Below, piece after piece: positions 15,186 through 23,527 of a stretch of 64,000 nucleotides of DNA (position 1 is its first letter; each line of letters opens with the position of its first letter). Under the pieces are notes generated by a model, which made no database searches, was not told the DNA's origin, and saw only the letters and a program-made list of their open reading frames with translations. Both the position numbers and the translations under genes were made by a program. Source of the DNA: Streptomyces actinomycinicus (GTDB taxonomy: Bacteria > Actinomycetota > Actinomycetes > Streptomycetales > Streptomycetaceae); NCBI RefSeq assembly GCF_016741775.1, contig NZ_JAERRK010000003.1, positions 310,001 through 374,000 on the forward strand, written 5' to 3'.

Positions 15186-15977
15186 ATGTCCGCCACCGCC
15201 CAGGAACGCATGCCCGCCCTGTACCTCAGTCACGGCGCCCCGCCGCTCGCCGACGACCCGGTCTGGCCCGGCCAGCTCGCCGCCTGGTCCGCCACCCTGC
15301 CCCGCCCCGAGGCGATCCTCATGGTCTCCGCCCACTGGGAGGAGGCCCCGCTCGCCCTCGGCGCGGTGGAGACCGTCCCCCTCGTGTACGACTTCTGGGG
15401 CTTCCCCGAGCACTACTACCGGGTGCGGTACGCAGCCCCCGGGGCACCCGCGCTCGCCGAATCCGTCCGCAAGCTGCTGCGCGCCCCCGGCACCCCCGTC
15501 CAGGACATCCCCGGCCGCGGCCTGGACCACGGCGCCTACGTCCCCCTCGTCGAGATGTTCCCGGCGGCCGACATCCCCGTCCTCCAGGTCTCCCTGCCCA
15601 CCCTCGACCCGGTCCGCCTGATGGACATCGGCCGCAAGCTCGCCCCGCTGCGCGACGAGGGCGTGCTGATCGTCGGCTCCGGCTTCTTCACCCACAACCT
15701 CGCCGCCCTGCGCCACACCGGCCCCGGCGTGCCGAGCTGGTCGGCCGAGTTCGACGACTGGGGCCGGCGGGCCCTCGAAGCCCGCGACTGGGACGCCCTG
15801 CTCGACTTCCTGGCCAAGGCTCCGGCCGGCCGTTACGCCCACCCGCGCACCGAACACTTCGCCCCGCTCTTCGTCACCATGGGTGCGGCCGAGGCGGGCG
15901 GTGAACTGGATGCGCAGCGGTCCGTGATCGACGGGTTCTGGATGGGCATGGCGAAAAGGTCGGTGCAGTTCGGCTGA
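15186..15977 (+). CDS. DODA-type extradiol ring-opening dioxygenase (LigB superfamily)
   Basis: A 263-residue enzyme of the 4,5-DOPA-dioxygenase/LigB superfamily, which cleaves catechol-type rings using Fe(II) or Zn(II). Visible metal and active-site elements are the early SHGAPPL, the VSAHWEE segment, the GLDHGAYVPL motif with its conserved His, and FTHNL followed by the late HPRTEHFAPLFVTMGA. The length is normal. ATG at 15186 follows GGGAG. It is divergent from the MarR gene. The natural substrate cannot be deduced. Confidence 0.9.
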   Translation: MSATAQERMPALYLSHGAPPLADDPVWPGQLAAWSATLPRPEAILMVSAHWEEAPLALGAVETVPLVYDFWGFPEHYYRVRYAAPGAPALAESVRKLLRAPGTPVQDIPGRGLDHGAYVPLVEMFPAADIPVLQVSLPTLDPVRLMDIGRKLAPLRDEGVLIVGSGFFTHNLAALRHTGPGVPSWSAEFDDWGRRALEARDWDALLDFLAKAPAGRYAHPRTEHFAPLFVTMGAAEAGGELDAQRSVIDGFWMGMAKRSVQFG

Positions 15978-16041
15978 GCCTCCCCGGCACGCCGGCTCCG
16001 GCCGGCCTGGCGCACCCCGGATTTCGCCGGGACTCCCGCTC

Positions 16042-16200
16042 CCTGGCAACCATTGGCCGGTGCCGCCCGTCTTCCGGGTGGGAGAGCAGTCGAGGACGCT
16101 GCTCCTCCGGGGTGAAGGTCGCGCTGTCGACGGTGATGGCCGTCTCGCGAACGCAGTGGCGGGAGATCGCCGCGAGGGCGTCGAGGTCCCCTCGGCCCAC
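16042..16200 (-). pseudogene. N-terminal remnant of a phosphinothricin-acetyltransferase-like GNAT gene
   Basis: The minus strand encodes about 52 residues with the pattern AISRHCVRETAITVDSATF, then TPEEQRPRLL and SHPEDGRHRPMVA. This is the start of Pat/Bar-type GNAT acetyltransferases (usual length about 170). After ARE the sequence loses similarity and reaches a stop, and no acetyl-CoA-binding motif follows. It is a truncated relic inside the 450-bp space before hrdD. Confidence 0.65.
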
Positions 16201-16294
16201 GGCCTGACCTGCGCCTCAGTACGTTCCGGCGGTTTCACGCCATGTTGCGGGGCCGACAGGGTACTGCATGATCAGAAAAATCGGGGGGCGGGTT

Positions 16295-16321
16295 GGGAAT
16301 TCTGTCCGGTTTCCAGTCGTT
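16295..16321 (+). promoter_or_regulatory. SigR-type promoter of hrdD
   Basis: GGGAAT (16295-16300) and GTT (16319-16321) are separated by exactly 18 bases, the consensus for the thiol-oxidative-stress sigma factor SigR. hrdD is an established SigR target in S. coelicolor. The hrdD start codon lies about 105 bp downstream. Confidence 0.88.
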
Positions 16322-16427
16322 GTTCCCCACGGATGCAGGGCACTCGGAGAGAGTCCCCGAGACAGTCATCTCAGTGCCCGGCGTTCACCAGGACCACCCG
16401 CCAGCCCACCAACGCAAGGGAGCACGC

Positions 16428-17426
<999 letters not shown>

Positions 17427-17427
17427 C

Positions 17428-17546
17428 GGGTGCACCAGGGCGCCGTGCTTGGGGTACGCGGTGCCGTGACGGACGTACCGGGTGCACCAGGGTGCCGTGC
17501 TTGGTGTACGCGGTGCCATGACGGACGCACCGGGGCTGCCGTAACG
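17428..17546. repeat. 52-bp tandem repeat, about 2.3 copies, after hrdD
   Basis: GGGTGCACCAGGG begins at 17428 and again at 17480, and each copy continues through GCCGTGCTTGG and GTACGCGGTGCC. A third, partial copy starts near 17530. The remaining part of 17427-18132 has no convincing gene. It contains C-runs (17787-17796, 17831-17839) and many CGGACGG/GTGTGCGC-type short repeats. Confidence 0.85.
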
Positions 17547-18097
17547 GGCGTACGGCGGGGTGGCGCGCGAGGCGTGGGGAGCCTTGCACGGTGCGCACGC
17601 CGGGTGGCGAAAGACGGCGCAAACATGGCGTAGTCCCGTCGCTTCAACCGGAGGGCCCGCGGGAACAACCCTTCCGAGCCCAGGAACAGCAGCCCCGGGT
17701 ACCGCACTCCCCACCCGCATCCGCCCGCACAGCACCCCGGCCGACCTCGGCCGACCCCCACGCAAGCCACGTCCCGCCGCAATCCCCCCCCCCGGCGCCG
17801 GGACGTTCCCCGAGCCGGGCTTCGGCGCCCACCCCCCCCGGGCGCCGGAGCCCGGCTCTTGCGTGTGCGCAGGCAGGTGGCCTGGTGTGCGCGGGCGGAC
17901 CGGCCGACGGACGCAGGCAGCGGGGTCGCCGCCGTGTGCAGGCCGACGGCTCGTGTGCGCAGCCGGACGGACCTCGGGCGCGCAGGCGGACGGGTCTCGG
18001 GCGCGCAGCCCGGAGCGTGGAGAGCGGGTGCGCGGCAGGCGGACCATGCTGGAGCGGCGGCCCACCCCGTACCTGAACCCCGGGGTGGACCGCCGGA

Positions 18098-18112
18098 TGG
18101 CAGATTCTGCCA
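18098..18112. promoter_or_regulatory. Perfect palindromic TetR operator
   Basis: TGGCAGATTCTGCCA is a perfect 7-1-7 inverted repeat, 20 bp before the start of the TetR gene at 18133. It is the likely autoregulatory operator; TGGCA/TGCCA arms are common for this regulator family in Streptomyces. Confidence 0.75.
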
Positions 18113-18132
18113 CACGGGCATAGCCTGCCGGG

Positions 18133-18810
18133 ATGAGCACCGCCCGCAACGCCGCCCACCAGCCGTTTTCCGCCTCCGCGCAGCCCAGCCTCACGGAACG
18201 CCGGAAGGCCGAGACCCGGATGGAGATCGCGCGGGCGGCGGCAGCGCTCTTCGTCCAGCAGGGCCTGCGGGCGACCCGCGCCGAGGACATCGCCCAGGCG
18301 GCCGGCATCGCGCCGCGCACGTTCTACCGCTATTTCGCCACCAAGGAGGAGTCGGTGGCCCCCCTCTACGCGGCCGGTGCCCAGCGCTGGGCGGAGGCGG
18401 TCCGCGCGGCCCCGGCCCACCTCACCGCCCCGGAGGCACTGGAGCACGCCGTCCGCCACACCCTCACCCCGGGAGCCGCCGTCTCCGCCGCCTCCTGGGA
18501 ATGGGTCCGCACCCTGATCCGTCTGGCCGACACCAGCACGGCTCTGCGCAAGGTCTGGGCGGAGGTGTGCCAGGCGTCGGAGGGGGCGCTGGCGGAGATC
18601 CTGGCGGCGCGCAGGCCCGCAACGGCCGGCGAGGCGCCGGTTCCCCCCGGTCTCCGGTTCGCCGCCGCGGTGGCCGGCGCCGCCGTCCGGGTGGCCGTGG
18701 AGACCTGGGCCGCTACCGAGGCCCCGCCGACGGGACCGGACGGACCGGCGGCCCTGGCACTGCGTCATCTCGCGGCGCTGCGGGGGTTCACGTGGGGGGA
18801 GGAGGGCTAA
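18133..18810 (+). CDS. TetR-family regulator
   Basis: A 225-residue TetR protein. The DNA-binding domain is at residues 22-70 (RRKAETRMEIARAAAALFVQQG, then AEDIAQAAGIAPRTFYRYFATKEE). The C-terminal part is Ala-rich helical, of the TetR_C_17-like kind. ATG at 18133 is 20 bp after a perfect palindrome. No transporter or enzyme gene is adjacent on the same strand, so its target may be itself or a distant gene. Confidence 0.9.
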   Translation: MSTARNAAHQPFSASAQPSLTERRKAETRMEIARAAAALFVQQGLRATRAEDIAQAAGIAPRTFYRYFATKEESVAPLYAAGAQRWAEAVRAAPAHLTAPEALEHAVRHTLTPGAAVSAASWEWVRTLIRLADTSTALRKVWAEVCQASEGALAEILAARRPATAGEAPVPPGLRFAAAVAGAAVRVAVETWAATEAPPTGPDGPAALALRHLAALRGFTWGEEG

Positions 18811-18925
18811 ACCTGTCCGGCGGATCCTGTGATCACCGTGGCCTCTGGTCGTCGGCATGGCCATGGGGCGGGGACATTCGACTGACACGGGGCGGGGCCA
18901 GTCGAGCCGGCCGCATCACCGGCCG

Positions 18926-19090
18926 CCACCCGCGCGCCACCCGCACGTTCGGCCCGACCACCTCGGTGGCGACAAGGCGTACGCTTCCCGCCGCAACCGC
19001 CGCAACCGCCGCAACCGCCGCAACCGCCGCAACCGCCGCAACCTGCGCCGCCGCCGGATCGAGCAGCCCACCATCCCCCGCCTGTGGCTT
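18926..19090 (+). pseudogene. IS5-family transposase remnant carrying a 9-bp repeat expansion
   Basis: One plus-strand frame reads VRPDHLGGDKAYASRRNRR, then four extra Asn-Arg-Arg units, then NLRRRRIEQPTIP. Genuine Streptomyces IS5-type transposases have RPDRVxGDKAYSSRxNRxxLRRRxIxxTIP, so this is a short relic of the DDE core interrupted by repeat expansion. No inverted repeats or further transposase sequence were found on either side. The rest of the spacer 18811-19197 is empty. Confidence 0.65.
18991..19041. repeat. 9-bp microsatellite (CCGCAACCG), five to six copies
   Basis: The unit CCGCAACCG is repeated without interruption. Its period is a multiple of three, so the transposase-like frame stays open and gains repeated Asn-Arg-Arg codons. 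Confidence 0.9.
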
Positions 19091-19127
19091 CGAACAGCGG
19101 TCCGTTCGGCCTCCTGGTGATCAGCCG

Positions 19128-19158
19128 TTGACCTGAAGTTTGGTTGAGGTCCTACCTT
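19128..19158 (+). promoter_or_regulatory. Promoter/operator of the VOC gene, shared with the DHA2 exporter
   Basis: TTGACC (19128-19133) and TACCTT (19153-19158) are separated by 19 bases. GACCT and AGGTC form inverted arms. TGAGGTCCTACCTT (19145-19158) is identical to 20846-20859 in front of the exporter gene, which suggests one shared regulator, probably the WYL protein encoded between them. Confidence 0.6.
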
Positions 19159-19197
19159 CATGGTCATCGGCAGCAGTCAACCGAGGAGGCACCCGGC

Positions 19198-19656
19198 ATG
19201 GCCACGACCACCGTTCCCGAGACCTACCGCAACGCCGTGATCGCCCACATCATGATCGACGGCGCCGCGGCCGCGATCGACTTCTACGTCAAGGCCTTCG
19301 GTGCCAAAGAGCTGTTCCGCATCGACGGCCCGGACGGACGCGTCCTGCACGCCGAGGTCAGCGTGCAGGGGGCCACCATCATGCTCGGCGACGCCGAAGC
19401 ACCCCTCTTCAGCGCACCGACCACCATCGGCGGCACCACCGTGGGTCTGCACGTCTTCGTCGATGACGTCGATGCTCTCGCGGACCGGGCCGTCGCGGCC
19501 GGTGCCGAACTGCTGCAGCCACCGGCCGACCAGTTCCACGGCGATCGCACGTCCATCCTGCGGGACCCCTACGGGCACGTCTGGGTCTTCCTCACTCATC
19601 TGGAAGATCTGACGTCGGACGAGGTGGCTCGCCGAGCCCAAGAACTCCTGCACTGA
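19198..19656 (+). CDS. VOC/glyoxalase-fold protein (PhnB-like)
   Basis: A 152-residue protein of the vicinal oxygen chelate superfamily with the typical duplicated beta-alpha-beta-beta-beta module: AAIDFYVKAFGAKELFR near residue 25 and TVGLHVFVDDVDALADRA near 80, ending in SILRDPYGHVWVFLTH, where the late His and Glu-like positions belong to the metal or ligand site. Such proteins are dioxygenases, isomerases, or binding proteins for antibiotics; the exact activity cannot be told. ATG at 19198 follows GAGGAGG. Its promoter motif links it to the adjacent WYL-regulated exporter. Confidence 0.88.
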   Translation: MATTTVPETYRNAVIAHIMIDGAAAAIDFYVKAFGAKELFRIDGPDGRVLHAEVSVQGATIMLGDAEAPLFSAPTTIGGTTVGLHVFVDDVDALADRAVAAGAELLQPPADQFHGDRTSILRDPYGHVWVFLTHLEDLTSDEVARRAQELLH

Positions 19657-19822
19657 ACATGATCCGCCGGACTGTCCCTGGGCCGCCTCATCGAGCCGCC
19701 TCATCGGGCCTTGCCTCTCAGGCCGCCTCATCGGGCCCAGCGATCGGGGCCGTGGGGGCCGTCGGGGCCGTGGGGGCCATGGGGCCGCATTGATCGGCCT
19801 GGCGCGACGCGGTGGCGGAACG

Positions 19823-20833
19823 CTAGCCGAGACGGCCCTCGCCGCCCCCGGCCCGTGCCAGCCGGCCGCCCAACTCGCGGACGAATTCCGCCAGTTCCGC
19901 GGGCTTCCGGACCTCGAACTCACACCCCGCCATGGCCAGCCGCACCGTCAGCCACTCCATGGGGCCACCGGTGGTGCCCCGCAGGACACAGGCGTCCGTG
20001 CCGTCGGCCTCGGGGGTTCCGAGCCATCCCGGCACGCGTGCGGCAACCTGGCCCGCCGGTGCGGCGAACCGCACCTCGAAGGCGTAGGTGTCCTGGCGCC
20101 GGTGGATGGACTGCCGTAGGTACTCGGCGGCGCTGCCGGTCGGCAACTCCCGGGGGGTGAAACGGACTCCGGTCGCGTGCGGCTCGCTCACACGGTCCAC
20201 CCGGAAGGTGCGCCAGTCCGTCCGGTCGAGGTCGTAGGCGACCAGGTACCAGCGCTGCCCGGTCGACACCAGCCGGTGCGGTTCCGTGAGCCGGCGGGAC
20301 GCGCTGCCGTCCTTGTCGCGGTAGGCGAACCGCAGCCGCTCGTGTCCCGCGACCGTCGACGCCATCACGGTCAGCGTCTCGGGGGCGATGCTCGGTCCGT
20401 CACCACTGGTCAGCGGCGTGGTCGCGGCCTGCAGCGTGGACACGCGGTGGCGCAGCCGGGACGGCAGCACCTGCTCCAGCTTGGCCAGGGCCCGTACGGA
20501 CGCCTCGTCCACGCCCTCCAGGGCGTGCCCGGCGCCGGCCCGCAGGCCCACCGCGATGGCCACCGCCTCCTCGTCGTCCAGCACCAGCGGCGGCATCGCC
20601 TTGCCCGCGACCAGCCGGTACCCGCCGTCGGACCCCTTGGTGGCCTGCACCGGGTAGCCCAGCTCGCGCAGCCGGTCGATGTCCCGGCGCACGGTGCGGC
20701 GGGACACCCGAAGCCGCTCGGCCAGCTCGCCGCCGGGCCACTCGCGGGGCGTCTGGAGGAGGGAGAGGAGCTGCAGCAGCCGTGCCGGAGTGTCGGTCGT
20801 CATAGAGAGGAGGATGCCGCAGAAGTAGGACAT
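19823..20833 (-). CDS. YafY/PafC-type WYL-domain transcriptional regulator
   Basis: A 336-residue regulator with an N-terminal DeoR-type helix-turn-helix (LAERLRVSRRTVRRDIDRLRELG, residues about 38-60), a central WYL domain (RLRFAYRD, HRLVSTGQRWYLVAYD, then FRVDRV) and a C-terminal WCX extension. WYL proteins sense nucleic acid or small-molecule signals. The gene is divergent from a DHA2 exporter; the GACCT/AGGTC inverted repeat between them is a likely operator. The start at 20833 places the mRNA end very close to the operator; an alternative ATG at 20803 (MTTDTPARLL) is possible. Confidence 0.88.
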   Translation of the reverse strand: MSYFCGILLSMTTDTPARLLQLLSLLQTPREWPGGELAERLRVSRRTVRRDIDRLRELGYPVQATKGSDGGYRLVAGKAMPPLVLDDEEAVAIAVGLRAGAGHALEGVDEASVRALAKLEQVLPSRLRHRVSTLQAATTPLTSGDGPSIAPETLTVMASTVAGHERLRFAYRDKDGSASRRLTEPHRLVSTGQRWYLVAYDLDRTDWRTFRVDRVSEPHATGVRFTPRELPTGSAAEYLRQSIHRRQDTYAFEVRFAAPAGQVAARVPGWLGTPEADGTDACVLRGTTGGPMEWLTVRLAMAGCEFEVRKPAELAEFVRELGGRLARAGGGEGRLG

Positions 20834-20837
20834 GATC

Positions 20838-20859
20838 TGACCTAATGAGGTCCTACCTT
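20838..20859. promoter_or_regulatory. Divergent operator/promoter between WYL regulator and exporter
   Basis: TGACCTAATGAGGTCC contains the inverted repeat GACCT-4-AGGTC, and TACCTT (20854-20859) could be a -10 box. It lies only six bases before the ATG at 20866, so the exporter mRNA may be leaderless. The block TGAGGTCCTACCTT recurs upstream of the VOC gene. Confidence 0.6.
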
Positions 20860-20865
20860 GTTCTC

Positions 20866-22356
20866 ATGACACCGAACGTCTCCGATCGCACCCGCTGGTT
20901 CGCCCTCGCCATCGTCATGACCGCCGCCTTCATGGACCTGGTCGACGTGACGATCGTCAACATCGCCATTCCGTCCATCGAGCGGACCGCGCACGCCTCG
21001 GTCAGCCAGATCCAGTGGATAACCGCCGGCTACGCCCTCGCCTTCGCCGCCGGCCTGATCACCGGCGGCCGGCTCGGCGACATCCACGGCCGCAAGCGGG
21101 TGTTCCTCATCGGCATCGGCGGCTTCACCCTCGCCTCCGCCCTGTGCGGCTTCGCCGCGAACCCGGAGATGCTGGTCGCCTCGCGCATCCTGCAGGGCGG
21201 CATGGCGGCGATGATGGTCCCGCAGGTGCTGTCGATCGTGCACGCCACTTTCCCCGCCCACGAGCGCGGCAAGGTGTTCGGTCTCTTCGGTGCGATCGTC
21301 GGCCTCGGCGCGGTCTCGGGTCCGCTGCTCGGCGCGCTGCTGACGGAGTGGAACCTGTTCGGCCTGGAATGGCGTCCGATCTTCCTCATCAACCTGCCGG
21401 TCGGTGTCGTCTCCTTCCTCCTCGGCCGCCGCTTCATCACCGAGTCCCGCGCCCCGAAGGCGCTGAAGCTGGACCTCGTCGGCGTCGCCCTGGTCTCGCT
21501 GGGCCTGCTGATGCTGCTCTACCCGCTCACCCGCGGGCGCGAGCTGGGCTGGCCGCTGTGGGGGTACGTCTCGATGGCGGGCGCCCTCGGTGTCTTCGTG
21601 GTGCTGGTGGCGTACGAGCGGCGCAAGGCCGCCCGGGACGGCTCGCCGCTGGTGGAGCTGTCGCTGTTCAAGGTGAAGAGCTTCGCCGCGGGTATCGCCG
21701 TGCAGACGGTCTTCGGTGTCGCGCTCGGCATCTTCTTCCTGGTCTGGACGCTGTACATGCAGATCGGCCTGGGCTGGCGCCCGCTGCGGGCCGGCCTGAC
21801 CGGCGTGCCGTTCTCCCTCGCGGTGTCCACGGCTGCCGGGCTGTCGGTGCAGAAGCTGGTCCCGCGGTTCGGCCGCAAGGTGCTTCAGGCGGGTGCCCTG
21901 GTGATGGGCGCGGGTGTGCTGCTCTACCTGTGGGAGGCCCACCGGTACGGCCTCGGCATCGCCTCCTGGCAGATGGCCCTGCCGCTCGTGGTGATGGGCG
22001 TCGGCATGGGACTGATCGTCGCCCCGCTGACCGACGCGGTGCTTTCGGAGGTGCCGCGCGAGCACGCCGGCTCGGCGTCCGGGCTGATCAACACCGTGCA
22101 GCAGATGGGCAACGCGCTCGGTCTGGGGCTCGTGTCGGTCGTGTTCTTCGGGGAGATCGGGGACCGGCTGACCTCGGTCCAGATCGGCCCGGCGTTCGTG
22201 CACGCCTTCCAGCACGCGCTGTGGTACGTCGCCGGGATCATGGGCGTGATCTTCCTGCTGATGTTCGCCCTGCCGAAGCGGCCGGCCCAGCATGTGGAGG
22301 GCGCCGGCGGCGAGGAGCCCGCGGTGGTGGACAAGGAGGGTGCACTCGTGGCCTGA
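20866..22356 (+). CDS. MFS drug exporter, DHA2 family
   Basis: A 496-residue exporter with the DHA2 signatures: VDVTIVNIAIPSIE in TM1, GGRLGDIHGRKR after TM2 and GLGAVSGPLLGALL as the motif-C region. Up to fourteen membrane segments are present, and the soluble tail is acidic. The ATG at 20866 has no Shine-Dalgarno but lies just after a -10-like TACCTT, so leaderless translation is probable; an upstream GTG-type reading would be inside the operator. It shares control with the divergent WYL regulator. Confidence 0.92.
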   Translation: MTPNVSDRTRWFALAIVMTAAFMDLVDVTIVNIAIPSIERTAHASVSQIQWITAGYALAFAAGLITGGRLGDIHGRKRVFLIGIGGFTLASALCGFAANPEMLVASRILQGGMAAMMVPQVLSIVHATFPAHERGKVFGLFGAIVGLGAVSGPLLGALLTEWNLFGLEWRPIFLINLPVGVVSFLLGRRFITESRAPKALKLDLVGVALVSLGLLMLLYPLTRGRELGWPLWGYVSMAGALGVFVVLVAYERRKAARDGSPLVELSLFKVKSFAAGIAVQTVFGVALGIFFLVWTLYMQIGLGWRPLRAGLTGVPFSLAVSTAAGLSVQKLVPRFGRKVLQAGALVMGAGVLLYLWEAHRYGLGIASWQMALPLVVMGVGMGLIVAPLTDAVLSEVPREHAGSASGLINTVQQMGNALGLGLVSVVFFGEIGDRLTSVQIGPAFVHAFQHALWYVAGIMGVIFLLMFALPKRPAQHVEGAGGEEPAVVDKEGALVA

Positions 22357-22379
22357 GCGTCCTGAGCAGCCGCGAGAAG

Positions 22380-22535
22380 GGGCTCGTGCCGACGAAGGTA
22401 CGGGCCCCTCTGTCGTACGGGCTCGTACCGACCCAGGTGCGAGCCCCTCTGTCGTACAGGCTCGTACCGACCCAGGTGCGGGTCCCTCTGTCGTACGGGC
22501 TCGTACCGACCCAGGTGCGAGCCCCTCTGTCGTAC
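22380..22535. repeat. 39-bp tandem repeat, four copies, each with an inverted repeat
   Basis: GCTCGT marks the copies at 22382, 22421, 22460 and 22499 (period 39). Each copy carries GGGCTCG and CGAGCCC arms about 14 bases apart, so each RNA copy could fold into a small stem. The array follows the exporter stop and may act as a stack of terminators. The rest of 22357-22765 holds only the fruR promoter region. Confidence 0.9.
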
Positions 22536-22643
22536 GCCGGGTCTCCTCTCCTTGCCGTATCGCGTGCCGGGTCCTCCGTCGGCCGCCATCGGGCCCGGTC
22601 GGCCGGCCCCGGCCTGAGACCGAAGCCCCGCCCGAAGTCCGTT

Positions 22644-22724
22644 CATGCCCGAATGCCACCCGAACCTGTTTACTTCTCGGAAATCCGGACGTACTCTCGC
22701 TGTGAAACCACACGTTCGGGCATG
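22644..22724. promoter_or_regulatory. fruR-fruK-fruA promoter region with FruR operator pair
   Basis: CATGCCCGAA (22644-22653) and TTCGGGCATG (22715-22724) are exact reverse complements 61 bases apart, bracketing the region that should contain the promoter. A related GGGCAT lies at 22740. They are candidate binding sites for the DeoR-type FruR encoded next, which would respond to fructose 1-phosphate. Confidence 0.6.
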
Positions 22725-22765
22725 TCATCGGAAACGACCGGGCATCGAGGCGGAGGCGAGCGGAC

Positions 22766-23527
22766 ATGTACGCACCGGAACGGCAGCAGGAGATACTCCG
22801 GCTGGCCCGTGACGGCGGCCGGGTGGACGTGCTGTCCCTGGCCGAGGAGTTCCAGGTCACCGCGGAGACCATCCGACGCGACCTGAAGGCCCTCGACCGC
22901 GCAGGCCTCCTCCGCCGGGTGCACGGCGGCGCCATCCCGGCCGGCCGTCTCGACTTCGAGCCGGACCTCGCCGAACGCGAGTCCACCGCCGCCGACGAGA
23001 AGGACCGCATCGCGAAGTCCGCCCTGACCGAAGTGCCGGCCGAGGGCACGATGATCCTCGACGCCGGTACGACGGTGGCGCGCCTGGCCGCCGCGATTCC
23101 GCTGGAGGCCTCCCTCACCGTCGTCACGCACAGCCTGCCCATCGCCGCCCGCCTCGCCGACCACCCGGGCATCCAGCTCCATCTGGTCGGGGGGCGCGTA
23201 CGGCACCGCACGCGCGCCGCCGTGGACGCCTGGGCGCTCCGCGCGTACGGCGAGATCCGCGCCGACGTCCTCTTCGTCGCCGCCAACGGCTTCTCCGCCG
23301 AGCACGGTCTGACCACCCCCGACCTCGCCGAGGCGGCGGTCAAGCGGGCGGCGATCGCCGCCGCGCGGCGCGTGGTGCTCCTGGCCGACTCCGCCAAGCA
23401 CGGCCAGGAGCACTTCGCCCGGTTCGGCGGCCTGAGCGATGTGGACCTGCTGATCACCGACAGCGGGCTGGACCCGGAAGACACCGCGGCCATCGAGCGC
23501 GGCGGGACGGAAGTGGTACGCGCATGA
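22766..23527 (+). CDS. fruR: DeoR-family fructose operon repressor FruR
   Basis: A 253-residue DeoR-type regulator. The helix-turn-helix is VDVLSLAEEFQVTAETIRRD (residues 20-39), followed by RRVHGGAIP. The C-terminal sugar-phosphate-sensing domain has ILDAGTTVARLA and VAANGFSAEHGLTTPD. It is the first gene of a fru operon, overlapping fruK by four bases (ATGA), so regulator and enzymes are made together. The expected inducer is fructose 1-phosphate produced by the adjoining PTS. Confidence 0.93.
   Translation: MYAPERQQEILRLARDGGRVDVLSLAEEFQVTAETIRRDLKALDRAGLLRRVHGGAIPAGRLDFEPDLAERESTAADEKDRIAKSALTEVPAEGTMILDAGTTVARLAAAIPLEASLTVVTHSLPIAARLADHPGIQLHLVGGRVRHRTRAAVDAWALRAYGEIRADVLFVAANGFSAEHGLTTPDLAEAAVKRAAIAAARRVVLLADSAKHGQEHFARFGGLSDVDLLITDSGLDPEDTAAIERGGTEVVRA

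Noticed and set aside
18857..19120. Possible gene with repeated Asn-Arg-Arg
   Set aside because: The repeat is a DNA microsatellite inside a transposase relic, and there is no credible start site or upstream coding sequence.
22380..22535. CRISPR-like array
   Set aside because: The 39-bp units are contiguous tandem repeats without unique spacers, and no cas genes are present anywhere in the window.
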